Source of the DNA: Narthecium ossifragum
Lineage: Eukaryota > Streptophyta > Magnoliopsida > Dioscoreales > Nartheciaceae
Assembly: GCA_963920575.1 (NCBI GenBank)
Contig: OY986969.1
Location: forward strand, 5,342,001-5,406,000
Length of the DNA: 64,000 nucleotides
Direction: 5' to 3'
Shown here: piece after piece, positions 1 through 10,463 of the stretch
How the letters are laid out: every line of letters starts with the position of its first letter
Position numbering within the stretch: position 1 is the first letter of the stretch
Notes under the pieces: generated by a model
The model's database searches: none
Seen by the model: the letters and a program-made list of their open reading frames with translations, nothing else
Told to the model about the DNA's origin: nothing
Program-made: the position numbers and the translations under genes

Positions 1-14
1 GTCGGGGTGTGACA

Positions 15-462
15 GAACGCTGCGGAGCCGGCTAGCCAGGATGGAAGAAATGATTTTGTACTTCACATTACAGAGGCTTATGGGTTGATAGTCTCTAACA
101 CTGTGAGGATTATCGACCTTAGGGATCAGAGACACAAAGGTCTCATTCCAATGAGGGGGAAGCCGCCCAGTGAAGAAGAATTTTTGGATCAAGTGGACTA
201 GGTCACTCTTGAGAACTGACCAAAATTTCAGAAAGAACTCAACTGACAAACCGTCGGGGCTCGGACAACGGTCCTTCTCCATCTCTATCAGCGTCGCCAA
301 GATTTCATCCTCAGAAACTTCCATCAAAAGGATGAGTTGATCATCGGGTTTTAGCTTGGGGAGGACAGAAAAAATAAAGTCACCCGAGCTAGACGGTGCA
401 ATCCACATATTACTGAAGTGCTGAATCAAGACATCAGCTACCTCATCGTGGGTTGAGACCAC
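15..462 (-). mobile_element. L1-type LINE relic, reverse transcriptase part (3' portion of a split copy)
   Basis: The minus strand reads as the N-terminal part of a plant LINE reverse transcriptase. Seen: a CPSPDGLSVEFFLKFW stretch near 240 (the family's 'PGPDGF..EFF..FW' block) and a YQPISLCNVKYKIISSILA-like stretch near 60-110. The reading frame is open from 462 down to about 20 apart from local decay. The upstream part of the same LINE resumes at 5749, and the frame is continuous if 463-5748 is removed, so this is one LINE split by a later insertion. The 3' half lies outside the window. Bases 1-14 (ggggtgtgaca ending) look like an LTR terminus rather than LINE. Confidence 0.85.
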
Positions 463-1080
463 TGATAAGACTTGAAAAGTGCATAAATTACCCCTATAAT
501 TTGGCTTTGTTAGTCTCCAAGCAATGCCTAACTAACTATTTTTAACCTATTTCGTATACAAAAGACCTCAGTGAGAGTTAGATCAAGTTTGGACCTAAAA
601 CGAGTACATTAGGGCAATTCCAGTATAAATGATCGATCATCACAACATGAAAGGATCGATCATTTATGTGCATTAACATGACAGAGAGCACCAGTACAAA
701 GGGTCGATCATCACTTCATAAAGGATCGATCATTTATGTGCATCAACAGTGGCAGAGAGCAAGTTTTGAAAAGATCGATCTTCCTCCATGAAATGATCGA
801 TCATCCACAAGGCGTGACCAACAACACAAGAAAATGATCGATCATCTTCTATGGAAATGATTGATCCTTTACGACGCAACCAGCGATACAAGAATAAATG
901 ATCGATGTTCATCCTATGAAGATCGATCATTCCTTTATCCGTGGAGAGAATAAAAGGCCCAGATCTAATCCGATGGAAGGGTGTTTCCTAGGTTATAAAA
1001 AGGCATGTTCTAGGGGCTTTAGGGGACTCTTTTGGCTGCTTGGAAGCCAAGGAAAGGGGGGCTATCAGGCTCTCTCAAGG
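463..1080 (+). repeat. Left LTR copy (truncated), with GATCGATC array and TATA box
   Basis: Matches the reverse complement of about 5130-5743 over roughly 600 bp with scattered differences. The order is TGATAAG start, a ctttgttag block at about 505, a cluster of ATGATCGATCAT-like palindromes (about 628-930), and a TATA-like ttataaaa at 993-1000. The match stops near 1080, where the right copy continues into a GA-rich tract and this one enters the internal region. Confidence 0.8.
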
Positions 1081-1709
1081 GTCATGATGTTGTTCTTAAT
1101 GCTATTACTTTTAGTGATAGTGATGCATGCAATGGGGAGGTTTTGCTTAATGAGTTGCCGGTTTATGAAGCTTTCCAGAATCACATACTTAGTGTTGAGG
1201 ATGAATTATTCGATTTCAACTTGTCGTTTTATGAAGCTTTTCATGAGGATATACCTTATTTTGATAATAATTCATGCGATATTGTGTCGCCAGTCTATGA
1301 GAGTTTCTATGAGGACATATCTAACCTTGACGAGGATGATTCTTATGATATTGATTTGCCGGTTCATGAAGCTTTTTATGAGGGCTTACCTAATCTTGAT
1401 GTTTACATTGAGGAAGTTTCATGTAAAAATAACATGCTGATCTTTGATGTATTGGATGATGTTATGCTTACATTTGATGATTATGAGGACTTAAATCATA
1501 ATTGTGAGAACTCATATCCGAAGTCTCAAGTTGAGTCTCAACCTTCCACACCATCCATACTTATTGAACATTGTGAGGTGCCCGAACCATGTTTTTCCAT
1601 CTTTCTTCAGCCATGCCGATTTTCATCGAAGCTTCATCAAAAATTTATGCAAGACTTCTCGTCCTTCAAGTACTTTGTTTGTTACGGACATTTCATTCTT
1701 CTTCGATGA
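1032..1709 (+). CDS. Acidic repeat ORF of the non-autonomous LTR element (function unknown)
   Basis: An open frame of 225 codons, but the first codons overlap the LTR copy, so the true start is uncertain. From about residue 35 to 130 it contains four diverged repeats of about 25 residues with a (L/S)(P/S)(V/F)(Y/H)E(A/S)F core followed by acidic Asp/Glu-rich spacers such as YEDISNLDEDD. The DNA repeat unit is about 75 bp (1150-1400). I recognise no Gag, protease or reverse transcriptase motif. It lies where gag would begin after the LTR, so it may replace gag-pol in this non-autonomous element, or be a relic of a longer protein. No signal peptide or membrane segment is evident. Confidence 0.45.
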   Translation: MAAWKPRKGGLSGSLKGHDVVLNAITFSDSDACNGEVLLNELPVYEAFQNHILSVEDELFDFNLSFYEAFHEDIPYFDNNSCDIVSPVYESFYEDISNLDEDDSYDIDLPVHEAFYEGLPNLDVYIEEVSCKNNMLIFDVLDDVMLTFDDYEDLNHNCENSYPKSQVESQPSTPSILIEHCEVPEPCFSIFLQPCRFSSKLHQKFMQDFSSFKYFVCYGHFILLR

Positions 1710-1710
1710 A

Positions 1711-2015
1711 ACATGTTTGCATGTGTTTACTATTCTTCGAGCCATGTATTAGTTTACCTTGAACCATCGGCCACCAAAAGCCCACTTGATGATAGGTCCA
1801 TTTATTGAAACACATGGCTTGAAGGGGGGTGATTGGCCAATAGCTAAAGCTCTATATGAATTGTTTGCCAAGGATGTCCCCTTCTTCTTTGATAAATCAT
1901 GTTTGCATATCCTTTCCATTCTTCAATCCATGTATTTCTTCACCTGGAACCATCAACCACCCAAATTCAATTTTGATTATACAGTGCATAATGTCTGGCG
2001 GAGGACATTAAAGTA
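1711..2015 (+). pseudogene. pol-derived remnant (RNase H tether-like), interrupted by DNA transposon
   Basis: The frame 1759-2016 contains ELFAKDVPFFFDKSCLHIL, close to the block [19 protein letters not shown] in the intact Athila polyprotein of this window (the tether between reverse transcriptase and RNase H). A second, more decayed copy of the same block precedes it (about 1685-1750), so the segment looks tandemly duplicated. It is cut at 2015 by the TIR element and resumes at 3127 with the conserved Athila 3' motif equivalent to 'gggaggcaaccca'. No complete domain remains. Confidence 0.5.
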
Positions 2016-3119
2016 AGGGATATTTACTTTTGTATCCTCCAAAACTTCTTAAATTACAAATGCACTCTTACAATTTTTACATTCACATATGTACCCCAGA
2101 AAACTTTGAGAAAATATTAACCATGCCCTTCCGTCAACTCCCGTAAGGTGAGCTAACCTAACTATGGTTAAATCCTAACCATGGTAGGCAATTTTACTTA
2201 AATGCCCCTCCTCTTTCTCCTCTCTTCCTCCTTCTTCCTCTCCGGTTCCTTCCTTCCCTATCCTCTACCGGCCCAGGCGCCCATCGGCCCAGGCCCCGCG
2301 CCCACGGCACCGCTGCTGGCTTCGAGCCCCACTTCCACGCAGCAAGGACGCTGCCAAGCTACGCCTTCTTCCTCTCTTCCTTTTCTTTTTCTTCTCCTCA
2401 CTGCAACCTTCTTCCCCAGCTCCGGTGCCACCCAACCAGCCACGCCCACCAGGGCACTTAGCCGTGACCTTCGCCGCCACACCCCCCTCCTTTTTTGTCC
2501 CTTTGTCCCTCTTCCTCTCCTACCTAGATTCCAAGAACCCACTTCTATATGTCATACTGTTAGAAAACAGAGTGTTTGCTCTGTTGTTAAAACAGAGGAC
2601 GGATTGTTAAAGGGGGTGGTGGTGGTGTTGATCGTTTGGTTGAGAGGAAAGGGGGAGGTAGCGAAGGGAGGTGTTGTCGCATACGACTGAGAAGCAGAAG
2701 ATCATGCTAAGCGTGATAATTTTGAAGAGCTGCCGGCCGGAGAACCCTACCTGCGGAGGGACGAGGCGGAGCAAATGGCTCCGACGCTGCCCAGCCAGCC
2801 CGGGTCATCGAGGGCCATGCTAAGGAGTCGAGACATCAAGTGAATGACACCAACGGAGGGGAGATCGGGGTCAATTGGATCTCCGGCAACCTGAAAGTTG
2901 CGCGATCGGTCGACGTTGATGAAGATGAGGGCAAAATAGTCATTTTACACAGTAATGTTAACGGCGTTAGAAATATACCCTCAATATTCCGTCAATATTC
3001 ACCGGAGGGCATGGTTAATATTTGCTTAAAGTTTTCAGGGGTACATATGTGAATGTAAAGATTGTAAGGGTGTATTTGTAATTTAAAAAGTTTTCAAGGT
3101 CTCAAAAGTAAATAACCCT
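2016..3119. mobile_element. Long-TIR DNA transposon, non-autonomous, with GC-rich cargo
   Basis: The ends are AGGGATATTT and AAATAACCCT, with imperfect terminal inverted repeats of about 125 bp and a perfect 7-bp flanking duplication taaagta (2009-2015 and 3120-3126). The interior (about 2200-2900) is much more GC-rich than its surroundings, first pyrimidine-rich and then purine-rich. It carries several overlapping short open frames on both strands that I do not recognise, so it may be captured host sequence. No transposase is present. It belongs with the smaller element at 33094-33460, which has the same end sequence and the same TSD length. Confidence 0.8.
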
Positions 3120-3126
3120 TAAAGTA

Positions 3127-4080
3127 AACGCTTGTTGGAGGACAACCCAACCTTTTCTTTTTATGTTTGGTTGTTTACTTGCTTTCTTGCATGCTTGATT
3201 GTTTTGTTTTTGTTTTCGACGTCTTTGTTTGGTTCCAATGAGTGTTTCCATGCATCCCGTACGCGAGTCTTGGCCTTGGTATGTTTAGATCTTTGTATGA
3301 TGTTAGGCCAAGACGATGACATTTGTACTTTTGCTTTTATTGCACTAACCCTTGGTTATATTTCATATCTTTCTCGCATTTGGCCAATGATACTTTCACA
3401 TGGATGCTTGGAAACACCACAAGTTATCTCTTTCCTTTTTCCCTTCATATGTGCTTGAGGACAACCAGATTTAAGTTGGGGGGTAGAATTCTAAGAATTC
3501 AATGTTTTTATTTTATTTTTTAGATAACCATATATTATACATCCCTTGAATTATGTCAAAAGAATGAAATTATGATATGAGTTGATGAAGATGTTTGTTT
3601 TAGAAATTTATCTTATGAATTATTCCAAAACTTATATGTCATATAAGGGATAGTAAAGTTAGCTATGCATGACATTATTTCTATACTTAATCGCTTTTAC
3701 CATGATTTAAGGACAATTTGACATATCCTAATGCATATGCGCACTTTCACATGTTAAGGAGTTGATATTAGATTTTAAGCATGATATTATGATAGGTTTA
3801 CAGTTTTATGACAGGTTCTAATTGTGATTTCGCGTGCCCGGTCACAGAAAATACATGAACACATGCAATTATCTGAATATGCAAAATATATGAAAAGAAA
3901 AAAAAAAGGATTTTCAACTTAGTAATCGGGCAGTGTTTCTGGCCAGCATGGTGTTCGCGTAAAACAGTTGAATTACCAGCATACGCATTCCCTGTGGATT
4001 CGACTCGGACTCACCGCTAGCTACCCTAAAGTAGTTAGTTAGTAGTTCGATTATAAATTTGTAATTTTGATCGTGCGCGT
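3127..4080 (+). other. 3' non-coding region of the LTR element with polypurine tract and 3' LTR tail
   Basis: The continuation after the TIR element encodes only short frames. aagttgggggg at 3473-3483 is polypurine-tract-like. About 3485-3973 is the reverse complement of the Athila 3' region at about 14790-15165. At about 3975 the sequence jumps to the last ~110 bp of the LTR (gattcgactcggactcacc block), so most of the expected 3' LTR is missing. Confidence 0.65.
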
Positions 4081-4132
4081 TAAGTTTGAAATTTTTTCAT
4101 AGAGCTTGAAAAGTGTCACGGCTTAACGCGCC

Positions 4133-5743
4133 TGATCAAAATTACAAATTTATAATCGAACTACTAACTGACTACTTTAGGGTAGCTAGCGGTGAGTCCG
4201 AGTCGAATCCATAGGGAATGCGTATGAAAGTAATTAAACTACTAAACTCAACCTAAGTATTCCTACCAATAAGTTGAGAAAAGATTCAGAATTAGAATTA
4301 AACTAACTTTATAGTAAAGGATTTATAAATGCAAGAAAAGGAACCAATGAATCTTAATCCGTAACAAAGGTTCTACAAGGTCTTCCTAGGATTAGAACTA
4401 GTGAACCAAACTGAATGGCTCTGCTAATGGTTGATAAGTGAAAGGCTAGTTCTCCCTATCACTCAACAATGTTCGATTAGGATCCCTCATCGGCGAGAAC
4501 GATTATCTAAAATTCGGTGACCTAATGGTTAGTTTCGATCACCGCTAATGAACCCTCTGATTAAGACCGATTCATCACGAGAAAATAATCACAATATGGA
4601 TTTAGGTGTAAGATCGAGATGGTTCTAGCACCTCGATGGCCAAATCTATAAAGATAGGATAGATGGAGGATTAGAAATAGATTATTGTGGTTCTAGCACT
4701 ATAAAATCCCAAATTCCGAATAAGATCCCCCTCATAATACGAGATTTCATGGTTCTAGCATGATTCCCCTATTAGATGATTCAAATCTAAGCCCTAACAT
4801 GCATAAACTCTAGATCTAACACACATTAGAACAATCCAACCGTCCTTAAGTTAAATTAACACCAAGTTCATAAAGAAATTAAGATCAATCCATACAAACC
4901 ATTCAAGAAAGTATACAAGCTCTAAATCCTAAAAATCCCTAATAGAAATTCTAGTTACATCATAAGAATCCCATGATTAAAAGTTTAGCTACTCATCTTT
5001 TGGGTTTGATCCATGGATGAAAGTTGATGAAGCTTTTCCGTCATGGATTTCCTCCAAGAGATTCTAACAAAAAAAGTTTAAAAGAAAAAAAAGAAACTAA
5101 GAAAGAGTGCTCCCCTCTCAGAGAGAGAGAGAAAGAGAGAGCTTGATAGCCCCCTTTCCTTGGCCTCCAAGCAGCCAAGAGAGTTCCCTAAAAACTCTAG
5201 ACCATGCCTATTTATAAGCTAGTCAGCACCCTTCCATCGGATTAGATCTTGGCCTTTGATTCTCTTCACGGATAAAGGAATGATCGATTTTCATAGGGTG
5301 AAGATCGATCATTTATTCTTCTATTGCTGGTTGCGTCGTAAAGGATCAATCATTTCCATAGAAGATGATCTATCATTTTCTTGTGTTGTTGGTCACACCC
5401 CGTGGATGATCGATCATTTCATGGAGGAAGATCAATCTTTTCAAACCTTGCTCTCTGCCATTGTTGACGCACATAAATGATCGATCCTTTATGAAGTGAT
5501 GATCGATCTTTTGTACTGGTACTCTATGTTAGGTTAATGCACATAAATAATCGATCCTTTCATGTTGTGATGATCGATTATGCTAGAATTGCCCTAATGT
5601 GCTCGTTTTAGTTCTAAACTTGATTGAACTCTTACTGAGGTCTTTTGTACCTGAAATAAGTTAAAAATAGTTGGTTAGGCATTGCTCGAAGACTAACAAA
5701 GCCAAATTATAAGGATAATTTATACATTTTTCTAGTCTTATCA
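4133..5743 (-). repeat. Complete LTR in inverse orientation, with GATCGATC array and TATA box
   Basis: Read on the minus strand from 5743, it has TGATAAGACT, the ctttgttag block, palindrome-like GATCGATC copies (5578 down to about 5278), a TATA-like box at 5208-5217, a GA microsatellite (about 5115-5145), and the gattcgactcggactcacc block near 4205. It ends at about 4133 with gatca followed by ggcgcgttaag. The last ~110 bp are repeated in inverted orientation at about 3975-4080. Confidence 0.75.
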
Positions 5744-5748
5744 ACCAC

Positions 5749-5905
5749 CCTTCCATCCTCAGCAACTATCTCAAGCACCTTCGATTTGTACTATCGTCGT
5801 TTGGCAAGGCTGTGGAAGAAACTTGTATTTCTATCCCATTCCGGGATCCACTTCTTAACATGTTCGAGCGCGGAGTATTGGAGTTTCAACCCGAGTACCT
5901 CTGAC
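5749..5905 (-). mobile_element. LINE relic, upstream part of the copy at 15-462
   Basis: The minus strand encodes the block before plant LINE reverse transcriptase: RNTSFFHSLAKRR, then an EIVAEDGRVVS-like stretch. It joins in frame to the part at 15-462 once 463-5748 is removed. Similarity fades near 5905, so the copy is probably 5'-truncated there. Confidence 0.8.
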
Positions 5906-6183
5906 TAAAACCCCAGCTCTAACTCCAACTCAATTCCTATTACAAGACTCGGAACTACATCATTAATGGATTAAGTACCCAATCAAATAGAACTCAAACC
6001 AGTAGTCAAACTTGACCCAAACTAGCTCAGACTCCTAGCTACTGTTACTTGAGATTGGCCCACCCGATCCGCCAAGATGGCTGTGCTTTAATTTATCAAA
6101 TAGGCACTCGATTCAGGACCTCTCTTGCAAGCAAAGAAACAAGCATGCTACATATATATCCTGTACTAGGCTACTAGATTGTC

Positions 6184-6470
6184 CCATGTACCCCAATCCA
6201 AAGACCCCGATTGGGGTACATGGTAAGGGTACATGCCCTCGATCGATAGACATCTATCGGTTGCGTCACCTAATCCATAGATAGTGTTTTATCGATGGAT
6301 TAGATCAACAAATATGTAGACATCTACTAATTGAACGTATCAATCATCTGATCGGTAGATATCTACCGATTGAGGATGCTAATCCATCAGTAGCGATTGA
6401 GGAACATGTGCAGCAATGCAGCATACATTACCACGTGATCATGTACGTAAATCTTTACCCTTGTCGGAAT
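6184..6470. repeat. Foldback repeat with short palindrome copies
   Basis: It starts with a 15-bp inverted repeat (ccatgtaccccaatc, 6184-6198, against 6209-6223). Diverged copies of GATAGACATCTATC-like palindromes follow to about 6370. The right end near 6445-6470 is inversely related to about 6223-6237. No coding potential is visible, and the exact ends are uncertain. Confidence 0.4.
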
Positions 6471-8039
6471 CCAAAGGATGAATCTGCTTTGTTCTCATTC
6501 AAACTATATTCCAAGACCTGTACACATGCTATTTTCCTTCATGTGTATATAGTTCTAGTTCAGAAGATTAGAATGTTAGGCCTGTGAGGACCATATTACG
6601 AGACCACATTAAGTAAGCTCGATAAGATAAATATTCTACTTATCTAATAGTACGCAGGTGATTTAATCTCATTTTTTAGATCTCCCATCAAGTTGATGGG
6701 AGATAGCATCGACATCACAACGGCGTTCGTACACGGACATCGGCCTAGCTCCATATTGCTGCACATGACGATACTCTTGTTTCTATTCATTCAGTTCTAG
6801 CATAAGAAATCCTACAAGAAGCTAGCTGTGTCTTTTCCTGTATCTTTTGGCAGCTTCTCATCTAATGACTTGCCTCATTGACTCTTCCATGTGTTGCAGA
6901 GACATCCTATCAATTCAGCAACTCCCCAAGCTCATGATCAAACCACTCCATCACAAACTATTAGCAAATACCCAGCTACCAAATAAAGATGAAAGCAATG
7001 TATTCTTTTCTTACAAGTGGTGGAGCATACAGTAGTAATGAATCTACGCCAGTTCCTCTTTATGGAAAGCCAATGAACTCAGTACGGCGACCCCTTTCTT
7101 ATTCCTCCGGCTTCCCCTCATCATGTGCACAGCACCACGAGTAGCAGTACTATACAAGCAAAGGTCCCAAACAGTACTGGTTTCTTTGATTCCAATCTCT
7201 ACTTTGATCTTTTCAATCTACTCCTTTTGCAGCCCATCCATCATTGCCATCAAAATATATTTTGCGCTGAGATGATGTTGTGGACCATGAGACTCCTTAA
7301 CTATCCAAGGAATCACAAACCCAATCATTTCAATCATGATCATCTCCATGATTACCAACACTAAGCTTTACTCTTCTCTATAAGAGATCAAGAAGAGCTA
7401 CTCTAGTCTAGTAGAAGACTAATATAGGATAAATTCTGAATAGAATTAGCACTATGGCTAAAGATATAGTTTGTTTCGCAATCTCAGCTGGAGAATCGGG
7501 CAGAGTGGCGCTTGTCCGGTGGTGCTGCGGGAGGGAGCGGCCGGCCGCAAGGGCGCAGAGGAGGCGGCGAGGCGGCGGCACGGTGGTGCGTCTCGGGAAC
7601 AGGCGCCGCCGAAAGGTCACGTTGAGGCGGCTCACGAAGTGGTCGCAGGCTCAGTGGCGGCGGGTAGTGGAGCTGCTGGGGCCTGCTAAGAAAGCGATGT
7701 TGGAAATCGCCTCCGGCCGGCGACTTGTGCATTCACATCACATGGCTCTGCCTTTCCCCCTCTCTTTCCCTCTCTTCTGATCAGTCTCTCTGGTGGCCTA
7801 TGTTTTATATCACTCCGGGAAACAAGGTTCGCCGGAGAATGTGACTTCGCATGTAACTGTGCAGAACAATAAGGTTCGAGAGTTTTCAGTATGCTAGTTT
7901 TACTGTTTGCAGGAATTCAAGCAAGAAAAAGGTAGAACTATTGGGATTTGTCACAGGAAGATTAACTTGAAGCAACTTCCTATTGTTGTTGGTTGGCTCT
8001 AGCACTCTAGCATGGCTTTAGTTAGGCTCTTGCAAATAG
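6471..8039. other. Unassigned region with possible gene relic and GC-rich island
   Basis: Nothing here is recognised with confidence. Around 6880-6900 there is an intron-like 3' end (pyrimidine-rich, then tgttgcag). It is followed by a 51-codon open frame at 6989-7144 with gene-like composition, and by an overlapping + frame at 7125-7364. A GC-rich island at about 7490-7780 is open in several frames on both strands, Arg-rich on + (7454-7780), which fits CpG-rich sequence without stops better than a gene. No homology is claimed. Confidence 0.25.
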
Positions 8040-8853
8040 GTCCTGGTTCATCAATCAACATAATGGTTACTCTTTATTTGAGTCCTCAAATTAACTATAA
8101 GATAAAAATTTTCTAAGAAAGCACTTTGTAATTGATCCCATGTAGTAATAGTTTGAGGTTCTAACGATTCAAACCAATACTTGGCTTTGCATTTCAAAGT
8201 AAATGAGAAAAGTTTCAATTTCATAGTATTTTTGGGTAAATTTGGAATTTTAATCGTCGAATTTTTTTCAACAAAGTTCTCAAGATGGGCATAAGGGTCA
8301 TCGTTATGTAAACCATGAAAGTTTGGGAGGTATTGTATGATTGAGACTTGAACTCATAATGAACGACATGTATAATCGGTTGATGTATGCCCGACATAGG
8401 AGCAAAAGTAGAAGGTATATAATAATCCTTCATGCTCCTACGATCCCCATTAGGATTATGGTCTTATTGGTTCACACCATCCACGTTAGGATGATGTCCG
8501 TTTTCCATGGCTAGAGGTTGTATACACAAGGTTGTTCTAGAATTCAAGTATGCTTGTAAAGTGATATCTAATTCAGGGTCGTCTTCATTCATTCATACAA
8601 GACAATACAAAGTTAGAGATACTTTACATCGGTCCAAGAACTCTTGATTCATAGATGATTCGCTTCGCCGCTCGGAAGTTTCACCCACGAATGCAAAAGA
8701 ATAGCTATGTAAGAGAAAGATTCTTTTTATTATTTTGTAATAAAGGAAATGAAAAAGACAAACTAATTGTAAAGAATTATATTGAAGAGGTATATCAATT
8801 CTGTAATTCAACTAATCTAATTTCCTGACAACGGCGTCATTTTTTACGCGCAT
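8040..8853 (-). pseudogene. Ty3/gypsy gag relic and 5' leader (Athila-like)
   Basis: On the minus strand, about 8225-8110 reads LKLFSFTLKCKAKYWF followed by TTWDQLQSAFL. This matches the Gag core of the intact Athila polyprotein here ([15 protein letters not shown] ... [10 protein letters not shown]). Frames on either side are broken by stops and shifts. Adjacent to the LTR, about 8826-8845 is a decayed primer-binding site (tgacgccgttgtcagga on the minus strand, compare TGGCGCCGTTGCCGGGGA). The element is truncated at about 8040 and no pol is present. Confidence 0.65.
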
Positions 8854-10463
8854 TGAAATGTGTCGTTATGTATATCAAAAGCGGTCAAAACAATTTACCG
8901 AACTACTAATTAAGTATAACGTAGTTAGTTGAAGCACAGGTCGAATCCTCAAGGAATTGGATGGTCGAACTAACAAATGCAATATAATCTCTATAATAGT
9001 TGGAAACAATTAGATTGATTCTTTGAGTATTCTAACTAAAGTACTCTAAAAACAATTAAGGCGAAAATTTATCAAGAAAGAAATCCTAGGGAATTCCAAT
9101 CCGAATTAGGATCTAAATTTATTCTTTGTGAATCAAGATGAATGACACCTCAATGAGATGGTCGAAATTGGAGATCGACGAGCGTATGATTAGTATCGCT
9201 CGCCGCTAATAAGACGTTGGGTTAAGATCATCTCATCGCGTGAATTACAAGGTTACGATCCATGATCGAGGCTTTAATCTGATCATAGGTCAACAATCGT
9301 CGGGTTAAGGTCATATCGTTGGCAAGAAATCAAGGCATTGTATAAATAAAGTCTTGGATTGAGATGGGTTTAATACATCAATCCAATCCTTCATCTAAGG
9401 CAAGAATGGTATGTAGGTTAGTGATGGTTTGAGGTGGTTCTAGCACCTCAAGATCCTATCCTAAGAACAATGATCCCTCCAAGAGAGATGCCCATGGTTC
9501 TAGTATGACCTATTCTTTGAGGAATTAAGTCAAACACCTATCAAGCATCTAATTTCCATACAATTACATGCAAGAAGAGGTATTCAAACCATTCAACAAT
9601 GGATTTCATTAAAAAAAATATGAAATTACATGTGAATTCATACAAATACCATATCAAGAGAGTCATTACCTCAAGAATCAAAAGATAAATCTAAGAAAAG
9701 AACCTAAGACATCAATGGATTCCCAAGGAGAAGAGGGTTTAGCTACTCATCTTGGGTAGGAGATCTATGGATGGAGAGGTTTGATCCATCTTCTCCATCA
9801 AAATCCACCTTTAGAGCCCTAAATCTCTCTAACTCCAAGGAGGGGAGAAGGCTGAGAAAAAGATGCTAAAATAAGAGTCAAAACCCCTATTTATAGATCG
9901 TGAACGATCGGATTAGATCCAAACCGTACATTTTTACTCGTCAACTGATCTTGGATCGATCCAAACCTATTTTGGATCGATCCAAACTATAAATCTTGGG
10001 GTTTCTAAAGGATTAGATCTATCTACTATGAGTAGATCAATCCAAAACCCCTTTCCAGAGCCTCTTTTGTAGTTTTGCATAGTTGATCGATCCAACAAGG
10101 ATATGGATCGATCCAAACTGAGTCTGGATTGATCCACTATACAATGACTGAAAAAGTGTTCTCTAGAAAGGGTATTTGGATCGATCCATTATACAAAGCT
10201 CAATATGGATATCTGGAAGGAAGGTCTGGATCCATCCAAACTCACAGTGGATCCATCCAACATATTGGATCGATCCTAAATTAGCATGGATCGATCCAAA
10301 TATTATTTTCACTTTTTCTTCATCTTTTGCACTTTTTCACCGTGAAAATGATGTAGGGACTCCTTGTACCTGAAATATACTAACAAACTATTAGTAATAC
10401 ACCGCTCAGATACTAACAAAGCTAAGTTGAAGGGTTATATTATGCGCATTTTGCGATTTATCA
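8854..10463 (-). repeat. LTR of the truncated gypsy element, with GGATCGATCC array
   Basis: In minus orientation it begins TGATAAATCG at 10463 and ends in CA at 8854, next to the decayed primer-binding site. It shares the ctttgttag block ~45 bp from its start with the other Athila-like LTRs. TTGGATCGATCCAA-like palindromes cluster at about 9953-10300, upstream of a TATA-like ctatttatag (9888-9897). The length is about 1.6 kb. Only this 5' LTR and a gag stub remain. Confidence 0.7.

Larger units (their letters stand above)
463..5743. mobile_element. Rearranged Athila-related LTR element with inverted LTR ends, flanked by 5-bp TSD
   Basis: Both outer ends are the 5' terminus of the same LTR, in opposite orientation: TGATAAGACT at 463 and AGTCTTATCA ending at 5743. 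The flanks carry the direct repeat accac (458-462 and 5744-5748). Left to right it holds a truncated + LTR (463 to about 1080), an internal region with an acidic repeat ORF and pol-like remnants, a polypurine tract (3473-3483), a 3' non-coding region matching the Athila element's (reverse complement of about 14790-15180), the last ~110 bp of a + LTR (about 3975-4080), a ~55-bp junction, then a full LTR in minus orientation (about 4133-5743). Relationship to Athila is inferred from shared 3' non-coding sequence and LTR layout. No complete gag-pol remains, so it is non-autonomous. Confidence 0.75.

Noticed and set aside
2202..2690. 162-codon + ORF in the long-TIR element
   Set aside because: Low-complexity Ser/Pro/Leu from a pyrimidine-rich tract, with equally long frames on the other strand.
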